Positions 26,292-34,606 of a DNA stretch of 64,000 bases are shown here, piece by piece. The notes beneath the pieces were generated by a model. The model saw only the letters and a program-made list of their open reading frames with translations. It ran no database searches and was not told the origin of the DNA. The DNA is from Brevibacterium sp. CS2 (GTDB taxonomy: Bacteria > Actinomycetota > Actinomycetes > Actinomycetales > Brevibacteriaceae): the NCBI RefSeq assembly GCF_005280295.1, contig NZ_CP040020.1, positions 1,178,001-1,242,000 of the forward strand, in the 5' to 3' direction. Made by a program: the position numbers and the translations under genes. Each line of letters opens with the position of its first letter. Positions within the stretch are counted from its first letter, which is position 1.

Positions 26292-27194
26292 ATGACCCGT
26301 CCGACAACTCATTCGTGGGTGAAGACCGCCCTTTCCCTATCCGCCGCCGGGTTGCTGCTGAGCGTGGCAGCGTGCGGGGGAGGGGCAGCCTCTGCGGAAG
26401 GCCCAGACGATGTCCTCACCATCGGGACCGATGACGGCCAGGAGAAGCACTGGCTGATCATCCAGGAGAAGCTCGCCGAAGGAGGGATCGAGGCCGAGGT
26501 CAAGACCTTCTCGGACGGTACGCAGATCAACACCGCCACAGAGAACGGCGATATCGACATCAACCTGTTCCAGCACCTCGCCTACCTCGCGCAGTACAAC
26601 GTCAACAACAACGGGACTCTGGTTCCCGTGGGAGCGACGGCGGTCTATCCGCTCGCGCTGTACTCGAAGGACTACGGCTCGCTCGAGGAACTGCCGGAGG
26701 GTGCGGAGGTCGCAATTCCGAACAATCCGACGAACCAGGCCCGCGCCCTGCTCAACCTGCAGGAAGCTGGACTGCTCACCCTCAAGGACGGTGGCGACTC
26801 GCTTTCGACCCCGGCGGAGATCGAGTCCGCGAAGGTGGAGATCACGCCGGTCGACTCGAATCAGACCGTCACCGCCCTCAACGGCTCGGCCGCTGCAGCG
26901 GTCGTCAACAACACCCAGGCGCAGAAGGGCGGGCTCGGCGACGAAGCCATCATCTACAAGGACGACCTCGAGTCCGGGACGAACGACGCGTACATCAACG
27001 CCTTCGTCACCAAAGAGGAGAACGCCGACGATCCGCGGTGGGAGACGCTCATCGATGTCTACCACTCGTCCGAGGTGCAAGAGGCCGTGACGGAGCTCAA
27101 CGGGGGAAATCTGAAGTTCAAGGACGATTGGACCGCCGAGCAGCTCGTCGAATTGCTGCGCAGCGAGGAAGAAGTCGCGGCGAGCGGAGCATGA
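26292..27194 (+). CDS. metQ: Methionine-binding lipoprotein MetQ
   Basis: Substrate receptor of the methionine importer, NlpA/MetQ family, 300 residues. The signal peptide ends in SVAAC with acylated Cys28. Typical features are TDDGQEKHWLIIQEKL, NLFQHLAYLAQYN, and the ligand-binding NNPTNQARALLNLQEAGL. GAGGAGA precedes the ATG. It is 51 bp upstream of a 2-oxoglutarate/Fe(II) oxygenase gene on the same strand, so the two probably share an mRNA, and it is divergent from metN-metI. Confidence 0.94.
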   Translation: MTRPTTHSWVKTALSLSAAGLLLSVAACGGGAASAEGPDDVLTIGTDDGQEKHWLIIQEKLAEGGIEAEVKTFSDGTQINTATENGDIDINLFQHLAYLAQYNVNNNGTLVPVGATAVYPLALYSKDYGSLEELPEGAEVAIPNNPTNQARALLNLQEAGLLTLKDGGDSLSTPAEIESAKVEITPVDSNQTVTALNGSAAAAVVNNTQAQKGGLGDEAIIYKDDLESGTNDAYINAFVTKEENADDPRWETLIDVYHSSEVQEAVTELNGGNLKFKDDWTAEQLVELLRSEEEVAASGA

Positions 27195-27245
27195 CGTCGG
27201 GCGATTACGGCCCGCCGCAAGCGACAACGAGACGAGGAGAGCACA

Positions 27246-28256
27246 ATGTCAGATTCCACACTGCCGATCATCGACCTGTCCCGGGCCGACGATCCGAGTA
27301 CGGCCCAGGCCTTTCGCGACGATCTCCGTCGCGTGACCCACAAAATCGGATTCTTCTACCTCACCGGCCACGGCATTCCCGCTGAGGACTTCGGCGAAAT
27401 CATCGACGTGGCCCAGCGCTTCTTCGCTCTTCCTGAGGAGGAGAAGCTGGCGATCGAGAACACCAAGTCCCCTCACTTCCGCGGCTACACGCGGACGGGT
27501 GGGGAGCGAACGCGGGGGAAGGTCGACTGGCGGGAGCAGATCGACATCGGTCCGAACCGCGAACCGGTTGCAGATCCGCAGTTCCCCTTCGATCGGCTGA
27601 CCGGTCCGAACCAGTACCCTGCGTCTCTGCCCGAGCTTCGTGAGGTGACCGACCGGTGGCACCGGCAGCTCACCGTTCTGGGCGGCAAGCTGCTGTCCGA
27701 ATGGGCGCTGAGCCTCGGGCAGCCGGCAGACCTCTTCGCTCCGGCCTTCGAGGATGGTCCGGAGTCCTTCATCAAGATCGTTCGCTACCCGGCCCCAGCT
27801 GACGAGACGGTCACGCAGGGGGTTGGAGAGCACCGCGACGGAGGAGTGCTCACGCTGTTGTACCCGCAGCCCGGCACCACAGGTCTGCAGGTGCTGACCG
27901 ATGACGGCTACATCGACGCTGACCCGATCGAAGACGTCTTCATCGTGAACATCGGCAAGCTGCTCGAGGTTGCCACCGGCGGGTATCTGAGAGCCACGGT
28001 TCACAGGGTGCTCCCCACCCAGCCGGGGAAGGACCGGATCTCCGTCCCGTTCTTCTTCAATCCCGCACTGCGCAGCTCGCTGCCCGAGGTGCAGCTGCCT
28101 TCGGAGCTCGCCGCCCGCGCCCGTGGAGTCTCCCAGGACGAGCGGGACGCGCTGCACGCCGTCTACGGGGAGAATGCCTTTGCATCGCGGCTGCGGTCGC
28201 ACCCCAACGTCGCGCAGAAGTACTACGCGGAGTTCGTGGAGGCGTCCCAAGTCTGA
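27246..28256 (+). CDS. 2-oxoglutarate/Fe(II) dioxygenase, isopenicillin N synthase-like
   Basis: A 336-residue non-haem iron oxygenase with the DIOX_N segment (PIIDLSRADD, then GFFYLTGHGI) and the 2OG-FeII domain. Iron ligands are His196 and Asp198 in GEHRDGG and His253 in TVHRVL; Arg264 in DRISVPFF should bind the 2-oxoglutarate carboxylate. AGGAGAG precedes the ATG. It lies directly after metQ, so a role in breaking down a sulfur compound taken up by this importer is plausible but not shown. Alternatives are amino-acid hydroxylation or secondary metabolism. Confidence 0.88.
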   Translation: MSDSTLPIIDLSRADDPSTAQAFRDDLRRVTHKIGFFYLTGHGIPAEDFGEIIDVAQRFFALPEEEKLAIENTKSPHFRGYTRTGGERTRGKVDWREQIDIGPNREPVADPQFPFDRLTGPNQYPASLPELREVTDRWHRQLTVLGGKLLSEWALSLGQPADLFAPAFEDGPESFIKIVRYPAPADETVTQGVGEHRDGGVLTLLYPQPGTTGLQVLTDDGYIDADPIEDVFIVNIGKLLEVATGGYLRATVHRVLPTQPGKDRISVPFFFNPALRSSLPEVQLPSELAARARGVSQDERDALHAVYGENAFASRLRSHPNVAQKYYAEFVEASQV

Positions 28257-28373
28257 TTGCCCTGGGTCAGGCTGGGATCCCTCGCTGTCGAGAACGCGGA
28301 CGGTGTAGTCAGGCTTCTGAGGTGCCTGACGCCCGAGGCGCACCTGACGCGATAGGCCGGGGCCGGTGCGCCC

Positions 28374-28530
28374 TCAGTCAGTCCACTTCTCGAACTCTTC
28401 CGGGTCGACGTGCTCGACGAAGTCGCGGAACTCCTTGATCTCCTCTTCCTCGTCCTCGGACTGCACCTCGGTCTCGACGCTCACCTGGTCGTAGACGTCC
28501 TCGGCGACCCAGAGCGGCGCGTCGACCTCG
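28374..28530 (-). pseudogene. C-terminal tail of a DUF151 (bifunctional nuclease)-like gene
   Basis: About 50 codons read like a true protein end: DAPLWVAEDVYDQVSVETEV, then a Glu/Asp run and EFRDFVEHVDPEEFEKWTD. This resembles the acidic tail of actinobacterial DUF151 nuclease proteins. The 5' part is gone: upstream sequence passes straight into the start region of the oppositely oriented DUF4913 gene. It marks a likely recombination junction near 28,525. Confidence 0.4.
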
Positions 28531-28552
28531 CAGATCGGCAAGGAGGACCAGC

Positions 28553-28990
28553 ATGTCGGATGACTTCGCACCGGCCGAACCCATCGAGGAAGCAACAGAG
28601 GAAGAGATCACGGAGACGGAGCCGGCCTTCGAGCCGTTCTACTCGTCCCTGGATCAGTGGGTGACTGATTGGCTGTTGCCGAACTACTCGCGGCCATTAC
28701 GCGATGTCTCGCAGTTCCGGTGGGACCCGCAGTGGTGGCGGTGCTCGGAGGTCGTGATGCGCCTGGAGGCGCTGTGGGCGTCCTGGGAGAAGATGCGGCT
28801 GGAGGGCGGGCCGGGAATCGTGACGTTCTTTCGCGACTACCTGGACCCGATGATGCGGGTCATCCTCGACCCGCAGGGGCCGTTCCATGCCTACGATCCG
28901 AACAAGACGGACCCGGACGGTGAGCGAGATATGCCGGAGCCGTTGCCGCATTCTCCGCTGACGGTTCCAGACCTGTTCCGACTCGACTGA
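28553..28990 (+). CDS. DUF4913 family protein
   Basis: A 145-residue protein of the DUF4913 family, found mostly on actinobacterial plasmids and integrative conjugative elements. Conserved features are FYSSLDQWVTDWLLPNYSRP, the tryptophan-rich FRWDPQWWRCSEVVMRLEAL, and WEKMR followed by FFRDYLDPMMRVIL. An acidic stretch occupies residues 8-28. AAGGAGG is ideally placed before the ATG. Its molecular role is unknown. Its usual neighbours are TraG-like coupling proteins, which are absent here, so it is probably a stranded piece of a larger element. Confidence 0.75.
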   Translation: MSDDFAPAEPIEEATEEEITETEPAFEPFYSSLDQWVTDWLLPNYSRPLRDVSQFRWDPQWWRCSEVVMRLEALWASWEKMRLEGGPGIVTFFRDYLDPMMRVILDPQGPFHAYDPNKTDPDGERDMPEPLPHSPLTVPDLFRLD

Positions 28991-29000
28991 CCGGCACACG

Positions 29001-29035
29001 AAGGGGCACCCAACCGCTTCGGTTGGGTGCCCCTT
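29001..29035. terminator. Intrinsic terminator between DUF4913 and mobilization genes
   Basis: Perfect 16-bp arms (AAGGGGCACCCAACCG and its complement) enclose a CTT loop and are followed by a T on the plus side. It serves convergent genes. Confidence 0.85.
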
Positions 29036-29046
29036 TGATGTGTGCG

Positions 29047-30015
29047 TCAGCGTTGCTGGACGTGCTCGCGTTCGCGTGTGGGCTGACTCTGGCCTGCCTT
29101 GCGGACATGAGCCTTCGAATCAACGGAACGCCGCAGGTAGTCCTTAGCGTCGCCCGAGATGTTCTTGAGCGCTTCCCGTCTGGTGGCAGCTGCCTGTGGG
29201 TCGCGCTTGGCGACTTCGTCCAGATGCCGGCTCATGTCCCGGTTGTGCTGGGAGTCAGGCAGTGACGCTGCGGCTGCCAGGTGGCCGGGCTCGCGCTTCC
29301 GCGCAAGGTCGGCGTCGTCGCCGGCTGTATCGGCGGCGGTGTCGTAGTGCTTTTCCTCAGGGTGGGACTCCGAGTGGGTGCGGTCGACATCAGCCCCAGC
29401 GTCCTCGCGTGTGGCTGTTTCGATTCGGGCGTCTCGCGCCTCCGGGTTCTCCGGGTCTGCCAGCAACGCGTCCCTGTCCTCGGCTGACAACCGGTCGAGG
29501 TAGTCGTCGGTGTCGATACCGGCCTCGGCGGCTTCACTCATCGCGGCCTCGCGGAGGGCAGGATCGTGGGCGGCTTCGTCCTCGGCCTGCGCCTGCTGTT
29601 CTTCCCGGACCGACTCGGCGGCGGTGTCGTTCGTGCGTTCCTCGGCACGCAGACGGCCAGCGGCATTGTGGTCGTCGAGGGCAGCTTGCAGTGCGTTGAA
29701 ACGTGCGGTTCCATCGGCACCTTGAGAAGTCAGGTTTTCGATGTTGAGACCGTGCAAGTCCCGGACGCGGTCAGCGAACGCCATGTAGGCGCTGTTCGCC
29801 GGTCCGTGGCCCTTTGCTGCGAGGTCCTGGGCGTCAACGATGGAGCGATCCAGGTGTGCGTTCGATGTCGACTTCCAGAACTGCGCCGAGTAGGCGTCCT
29901 TGTGTAGCGCCTTGGCCGCTTCGGCTTCGTCGCGGTGGCGGTCCTGAGCCTGCCGCTGCTGCTCTGCCTCAGCGCCTTGTTCTTGGCGCTCTGCACGTTC
30001 GCTCTCGTGCTTCAC
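29047..30015 (-). CDS. Mobilization accessory protein (main reading frame)
   Basis: A 322-residue, highly charged, probably coiled-coil protein with no catalytic motif I can name. It is rich in Ala, Glu, Arg and Gln (RAERQEQGAEAEQQRQAQ) and lies just downstream of the relaxase gene on the same strand, where actinobacterial mobilizable elements commonly carry such accessory genes. Its only start in this frame is a GTG at 30015 without a ribosome-binding site. A well-placed start with AGGAGG exists 112 bp upstream in another frame (30127). The gene may therefore be frameshifted near 29970-30015. Confidence 0.6.
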   Translation of the reverse strand: MKHESERAERQEQGAEAEQQRQAQDRHRDEAEAAKALHKDAYSAQFWKSTSNAHLDRSIVDAQDLAAKGHGPANSAYMAFADRVRDLHGLNIENLTSQGADGTARFNALQAALDDHNAAGRLRAEERTNDTAAESVREEQQAQAEDEAAHDPALREAAMSEAAEAGIDTDDYLDRLSAEDRDALLADPENPEARDARIETATREDAGADVDRTHSESHPEEKHYDTAADTAGDDADLARKREPGHLAAAASLPDSQHNRDMSRHLDEVAKRDPQAAATRREALKNISGDAKDYLRRSVDSKAHVRKAGQSQPTREREHVQQR

Positions 30016-30127
30016 GTTTGCGTTCGCCGGCTTCCTTGATCTGCATGCCGGCCATGCCGAGGCCGCGTGCGATCCGGCCCATCTCGTTGAAGGACTCGGT
30101 CTCTTCCTCTGCGGGGTTCACACTCAT
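29969..30127 (-). CDS. Short frame carrying the likely true start of the mobilization accessory gene
   Basis: Fifty-two codons begin with MSVNPAEEETESFNEMGRIA after a perfect AGGAGG at proper spacing, 11 bp downstream of the relaxase stop. The sequence up to about residue 42 (QIKEAGERKREARE) has the same charged style as the 322-residue frame that overlaps it in another phase. The last 10 residues look out of frame. A +1 or -2 shift would join both frames into one protein of about 360 residues. Confidence 0.5.
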   Translation of the reverse strand: MSVNPAEEETESFNEMGRIARGLGMAGMQIKEAGERKREARERTCRAPRTRR

Positions 30128-30138
30128 GGTTCCGCCTC

Positions 30139-31648
30139 CTATCGTCCGATCCCGTCGTCGCGGTCGCGCGCCGGGTCGCGGGTGGGTTGTCCTTGTCCGG
30201 GCCTTGGTGGTTTGGTCGGCTTCGCACTGCTGCCGGGCATCCCGAACAGCCGTTCGCGGGAGTTCATCGCTGCGCCGCCTCCTCGGCCGCGTTCGCGCGT
30301 CTCGGGGGAACGCTCGCGCACTGCTGTTGTGGTGCCCGAACTGTGCCGCTTCGCGGCGTCTTCGAGTACCTGGTCATGTGCTGCGGCGAGCTGGACGCGG
30401 CCACCGCCGAACCGATTGCGGCTCATCACCTGCGAGAGTTTCATGGCTTGGCGCATGAGCGCCGTCCAGCCCTCGATGGAATCCCGACTGAGCGCCCGGT
30501 CCATGAGTCGGGCCGAGTGTCCGGCCTGCATCGGGTTGGTGGCCACAGCTGCGATGTGTTCGCTGGCTTCGGCCAGGGGGCCGGCCTCGCCCTTCTCGAA
30601 GTGGATCGAGGCGGATGCGTAGATCCGTGAGAGGTCCACCAACGACACGTTGCCAGCCGCGAGACGGTTCCGCAGTGCTTCCGTTGGGCGCGCAAGCGTC
30701 TGCGGTGGCGCGTCCTTCCGGGTGGCGGTGTGGTGCTCCTGCCACACTCCCACGGCTTGTGGGTCGCCTTCCTTTGGTGCGCCGAGTGAGGCGCGCACCT
30801 TGGGCAAGCTCAGGTTCTTGTCTAGGTGCTTCGCAGGTGAGTAGAAGATCGGGTCACGGTCGACGCCCTTGGGTGCGGGAAGCGCCACCGAGCAGCCGGT
30901 GATTTGGTCAGTGCTGCCCTGCGCGAAGCGGGGTCGAATGATGACGCCGGACGAGTAGACGCGCTGGACGAACTCCGCTTCGCTCGTGGCTCCGGCCGCT
31001 GCCGCTCGCAGGCGCCGCCGTAGTTCCTGCCGCTCGTAGTGCGGAGCGTGCTCCCGCTCGCTGCGTTCGCGTTCCCACCGCTTCTCGTGCGGCAGAGTCT
31101 GCTTGAGGGCAGCACCTTCGGTGATCGCCAGGCCCCACTCGCGTTCAAGCTGTCTGCAGATCCTCTGCGCGCGTGATTGATCGTTGTGCTCTCGTGCGCG
31201 GGAACCGTCCTCGGTGACCATCTGCACGGCGAGGTGAATGTGGTCGTTTCCGTTCTTCGACATGCCATGCCGGACCGCGACCCATCGTGAGGATTTCGCG
31301 CCGTCCGGGTCGATGAATCCCATGCGATCCACGAACTGTTCGGCGATGAGTTTCCAGGCTTCGTCGGTCAACGGTTCGTCGGCGTCTGCTTTCAGCGACA
31401 GGGAGCAGTGCCACACGTGCCCGTCCTTCTCGCCCACCTTCACTCTCTTGCCGGCCTCGGCGTCGTAGCGGCGGATCGGAACCTTCACTTCGCGGCCATA
31501 CATCTTGCGCGGATGATCCAGCGTGTTAGCCAGCGCGAGAGCATCGTCACGGTCGAGCTCTTTACCCGGTTCCACCGTGGCTAGCACCGTGTCGTCACCA
31601 GCCACGATGTGCGGGTTCTCATGCTCGTTGGACCGTCCCGGTCCCGCC
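30139..31648 (-). pseudogene. Relaxase/mobilization nuclease, N-terminus missing
   Basis: About 500 residues of a conjugative relaxase. The retained part starts at AGPGRSNEHENPHIVAGD, keeps the metal-binding histidine motif GNDHIHLAVQMV and ends in a Pro/Arg-rich tail. Intact relatives carry about 25 further N-terminal residues that are absent here. At 31648/31649 the gene abuts, head to head, the truncated second ATPase copy, so the open frame upstream on this strand is only the antisense of that ABC gene. Without a native start the relaxase is unlikely to work. It was presumably co-transcribed with the accessory gene downstream. Confidence 0.8.
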
Positions 31649-33193
31649 ATCCTCGGCCTGCTCCCGGAGACCGCCACTACCGACGGCGCGATCCTGCTGT
31701 CGGGCCGGAACGTGCTCACCGCCTCGGAGCAGAAGCTGCGGCAGATGCGCGGGGCGGATGTGTCGATGGTGTTCCAGGAGCCCTCGACGGCGCTCAACCC
31801 GGTGTTCACCGTGGGCTGGCAGATCGCGGAGGGCCTGCGCGCCCACAACCCGAAGATGAGCAGGAAGGCGATGCGGGCGCGCGTCGTCGAGGCGATGGAG
31901 AACGTGGGCATCCCGAACGCCGAGGAGCGCCACGACTACTACCCGCACCAGTTCTCCGGCGGGCAGAAGCAGCGGATCGTCATCGCGATGGCGCTCGCGC
32001 TCGGGGCGGAGCTCATCGTCGCCGACGAGCCCACCACCGCGCTCGACGTCACCGTGCAGGCCGAGATCCTCGACCTGCTCCGCGACCTGCGCGACGACAT
32101 GGGCACCTCGATCGTCCTCATCACCCACAATATGGGCGTCGTCGCCGACCTCGCCGACCGGGTGGCCGTGATGTACCGCGGCGACCTCGTCGAGACCGCG
32201 GACGTCCGCACCCTGTTCGCGAATCCGACCCACGAGTACACGCGCGCGCTGCTCGCCGCCGTGCCCCGGCTCTCCGTCACCGAGGTGCCGGTCGCCGAGG
32301 CTGCAACAGGCGCCTCGGCGGGGGCGGCGGCCGCGGCTCCCGGTGCCGATCCGGCCGCGGACGTGCGCCCGGATATCGCGCCGGTGGTCGTCGCGCGCGA
32401 CCTCGAGATCGTCTATCCGGGCGGCTTCGGCAAGAGCGATTTCACCGCCGTGGACGGCGTGAGCTTCGAGATCCGGCCGGGCGAGGTGTTCGGCCTCGTC
32501 GGCGAATCGGGGTCGGGCAAGACGACCATCGGGCGCGCGATCGCGGGTCTGACCCGTGCCACCGGGGGTTCGCTCACGGTGTTCGACCACGAGATGGTCG
32601 GGTTCAGGGAGAAGACGTTCCGACCCGTGCGTAAGCGGATCGGGTTCGTGTTCCAGGACCCGGCGGCCTCCTTCAACCCGCACCTGTCGATCGGCGAGTG
32701 CGTGGCCGAGCCGCTCGCGGTGCACCGTCCGGAGCTGGGCGATCAGCAGCGCCGGCGGGCCGCGCTCGACCTGCTCGAGGCCGTGCAGCTGCCGCAGTCC
32801 TATGCCGCCCGGTTCCCCCACGAGCTGTCCGGCGGCCAGCGTCAGCGTGCGTCCTTGGCCCGCGGCATCGCGCTCGACCCGGAGTTCCTCATCGCCGACG
32901 AGCCGACCTCGGCACTCGATGTTTCGGTGCAGGCGAAGGTGCTCGAGCTGTTCCGCGAGCTGCAGGAGCGGTTCCACTACGCGGCGCTCTTCATCAGCCA
33001 CGACCTCGCCGTGGTCGACATGCTCTCCGATCGGATCGGTGTGCTGTTCCACGGCCGGCTGCTGGAGGAGGGGACAGGTGCGCAGGTGCTCGGCAACCCG
33101 CAGCACGACTACACGCGGCGTCTCATCGCTTCGCTCCCGGTGCCCGATCCGGTCGAGCAGGCCCAGCGGCGCGAGGTGGCCCGGGCGCTGCGG
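31649..33193 (+). repeat. Right arm of 1,545-bp direct repeat
   Basis: Partner of 21504-23048 at a constant offset of 10,145 bp. Its left end coincides with the break in the relaxase gene. Confidence 0.9.
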
Positions 33194-33199
33194 GAGTGA
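31649..33199 (+). pseudogene. 5'-truncated second copy of the fused double ABC ATPase
   Basis: Matches codons 80-594 of the gene at 21267 and then reads GAG TGA instead of TAG. The first 79 codons, including Walker A of domain 1, are missing. Domain 1 keeps FSGGQKQRIVIAMAL and Walker B, and domain 2 is complete. The frame stays open leftwards into the antisense of the relaxase, giving a fused reading frame of 558 codons that has no biological support. One amino-acid change (Arg to Glu in LALGAELIVADE) lies in the clustered differences. It cannot be a normal ATPase. Confidence 0.88.
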
Positions 33200-33310
33200 G
33201 GACATGAGCGAGCCGTCGGTCTGTCCGCCGTGGTCAAGGCGCTGGACGCTTCAGAGCCGGGCCCGCGCATGCGAGCGGCTCGCCGGCGAGTGGCCCGGCG
33301 ATTGAGCCCG

Positions 33311-33329
33311 GGCCCGCACCGAGCGGGCC
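33311..33329. terminator. Hairpin between convergent genes
   Basis: GGCCCGC (33311-33317) pairs with GCGGGCC (33323-33329) across a 5-nt loop, between the truncated ATPase copy and the yihY-like gene. A short frame at 33204-33305 in the same gap shows no protein-like features. Confidence 0.4.
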
Positions 33330-33358
33330 TCACCCGCTGCGGGGCATCCCCGCGCTGC

Positions 33359-34492
33359 TCACCGCCGCGGGTCGTCCTCTGAGGTTCCGGAGGACTCTCC
33401 GGCAGCCGTCTCCTCTCTCTCGGCGGCGACGGGGTGCTCCTGCGTGCCGCCCGCGGTCACCCGCAGGCTGCGGGCGCGGCGCACATCCTCGTCGAACTTC
33501 TTCGCCTTCTTGTCGCTGGCAGCGGTGTCGCGCGGCGGCAGCTGCAGGTCCACCTCTGCGGGGATCCCGGCCTGCAGCTCGCGTCCGCGCTCGAGCTCGG
33601 CGTCGACCTCTGCGCCGAACAGCAGGATCGCATTGATGATGTAGATCCACAGCAGCAGGATGATGACGCCGGCCAGGGCGCCGTAGGTCGCGTTGTAGTT
33701 GCCGAAGTTCGACACGTAGAAGAAGAACCCGAGTGTCGCGAGCACGGAGACGAGGATGGCGATCAGCGCACCGAAGCTGACCCACCGGAACTTCGGCTGC
33801 TGCACATTCGGCGTGGCGTAGTACAGCAGTGCCACGACGAAGACGACGATGAACGCCAGGACGAACCACTTGGCCACGTTCCACACACCCACCGCGGCGG
33901 AACCCAGGCCGATCAGATCGCCCACTCCTTCGGCGACCGGGCCGGACAGCACGAAGATCATCAGCGCGACAGCACCCAGCACCAGGATGAGCGCCGTGAG
34001 CAGGTACATCTGCAGGGTGAGCTTGATGCCTCCACGACCCTCGGGCACGTCGTAGATGGTATTCATCGCGCGGCCGAAGGCCTTCACATACCCCGAGGCC
34101 GACCACAGTGCGACGAGCAGACCGATGATCAGGCCGAGGCCGGGCGCCGGCGCGGTGAGCACCGACTCGAGCGGGGGACGCACGCTGTTCCAGGTGTCCT
34201 CCGGCACCACGCCCTGCACCTGGTCGAGGACGGCGGTGACGGTCTGCCCGCTCTGCCCGAACAGGCTGAGGATCGAGACCAGGGCGATGAGGCCGGGGAA
34301 CACGGAGAACACGGTGCGGTAGGTGAGCCCTGCGGCCACGTCCGTGCAACCGTCGGCGGCGAACTCGCGGATGGTCGTCCGGAGCACGTACTTCCACGAC
34401 GGTTTCGTGAGGTCGGTCGGATCGTCGGGCTTCCGGTCGTCCTCGGGATGCGGAGCATCCGCCGGGTGATCTGCGGATCGAGTCTCGCTCAT
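33359..34492 (-). CDS. YihY/BrkB family inner-membrane protein
   Basis: A 377-residue member of the YihY (formerly RNase BN) membrane family, with six predicted spans and the family pattern DVAAGLTYRTVFSVFPGLIA, LWSASGYVKAFGRAMNTIYD, and NYNATYGALAGVIILLLWIY. A charged N-terminal tail of about 45 residues and a hydrophilic C-terminal tail of about 90 residues are cytoplasmic. The ATG at 34492 is preferred because AGGGGG lies just before it; an upstream ATG at 34531 lacks one. The function of the family is unsettled, and transport or envelope roles have been proposed. Confidence 0.9.
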   Translation of the reverse strand: MSETRSADHPADAPHPEDDRKPDDPTDLTKPSWKYVLRTTIREFAADGCTDVAAGLTYRTVFSVFPGLIALVSILSLFGQSGQTVTAVLDQVQGVVPEDTWNSVRPPLESVLTAPAPGLGLIIGLLVALWSASGYVKAFGRAMNTIYDVPEGRGGIKLTLQMYLLTALILVLGAVALMIFVLSGPVAEGVGDLIGLGSAAVGVWNVAKWFVLAFIVVFVVALLYYATPNVQQPKFRWVSFGALIAILVSVLATLGFFFYVSNFGNYNATYGALAGVIILLLWIYIINAILLFGAEVDAELERGRELQAGIPAEVDLQLPPRDTAASDKKAKKFDEDVRRARSLRVTAGGTQEHPVAAEREETAAGESSGTSEDDPRR

Positions 34493-34606
34493 CGTCTGCC
34501 CCCTGGTGCAGAATATGGTCTCAATAGTCAAGGCACCTTGATTATAGAGTAGATTCCGCGGCCCGGGTGCGAAGCCCCGGGGTGTGGCAGATGGCGGTGC
34601 GGGGGT

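Noticed and set aside
31523..31648. Upstream extension of the second ATPase copy into a 558-codon frame
   Set aside because: The first 42 codons are antisense to the relaxase gene; the frame is open only because of GC bias.
31653..31911. N-terminal extension of the relaxase frame
   Set aside because: It is the exact antisense of the ATPase copy (the same shadow occurs at 21095-21766), so it cannot be relaxase sequence.
33204..33305. Small frame of 33 codons after the truncated ATPase copy
   Set aside because: It overlaps the stop with an ATG but has no protein-like composition and no ribosome-binding site; it more likely lies in an untranslated gap.
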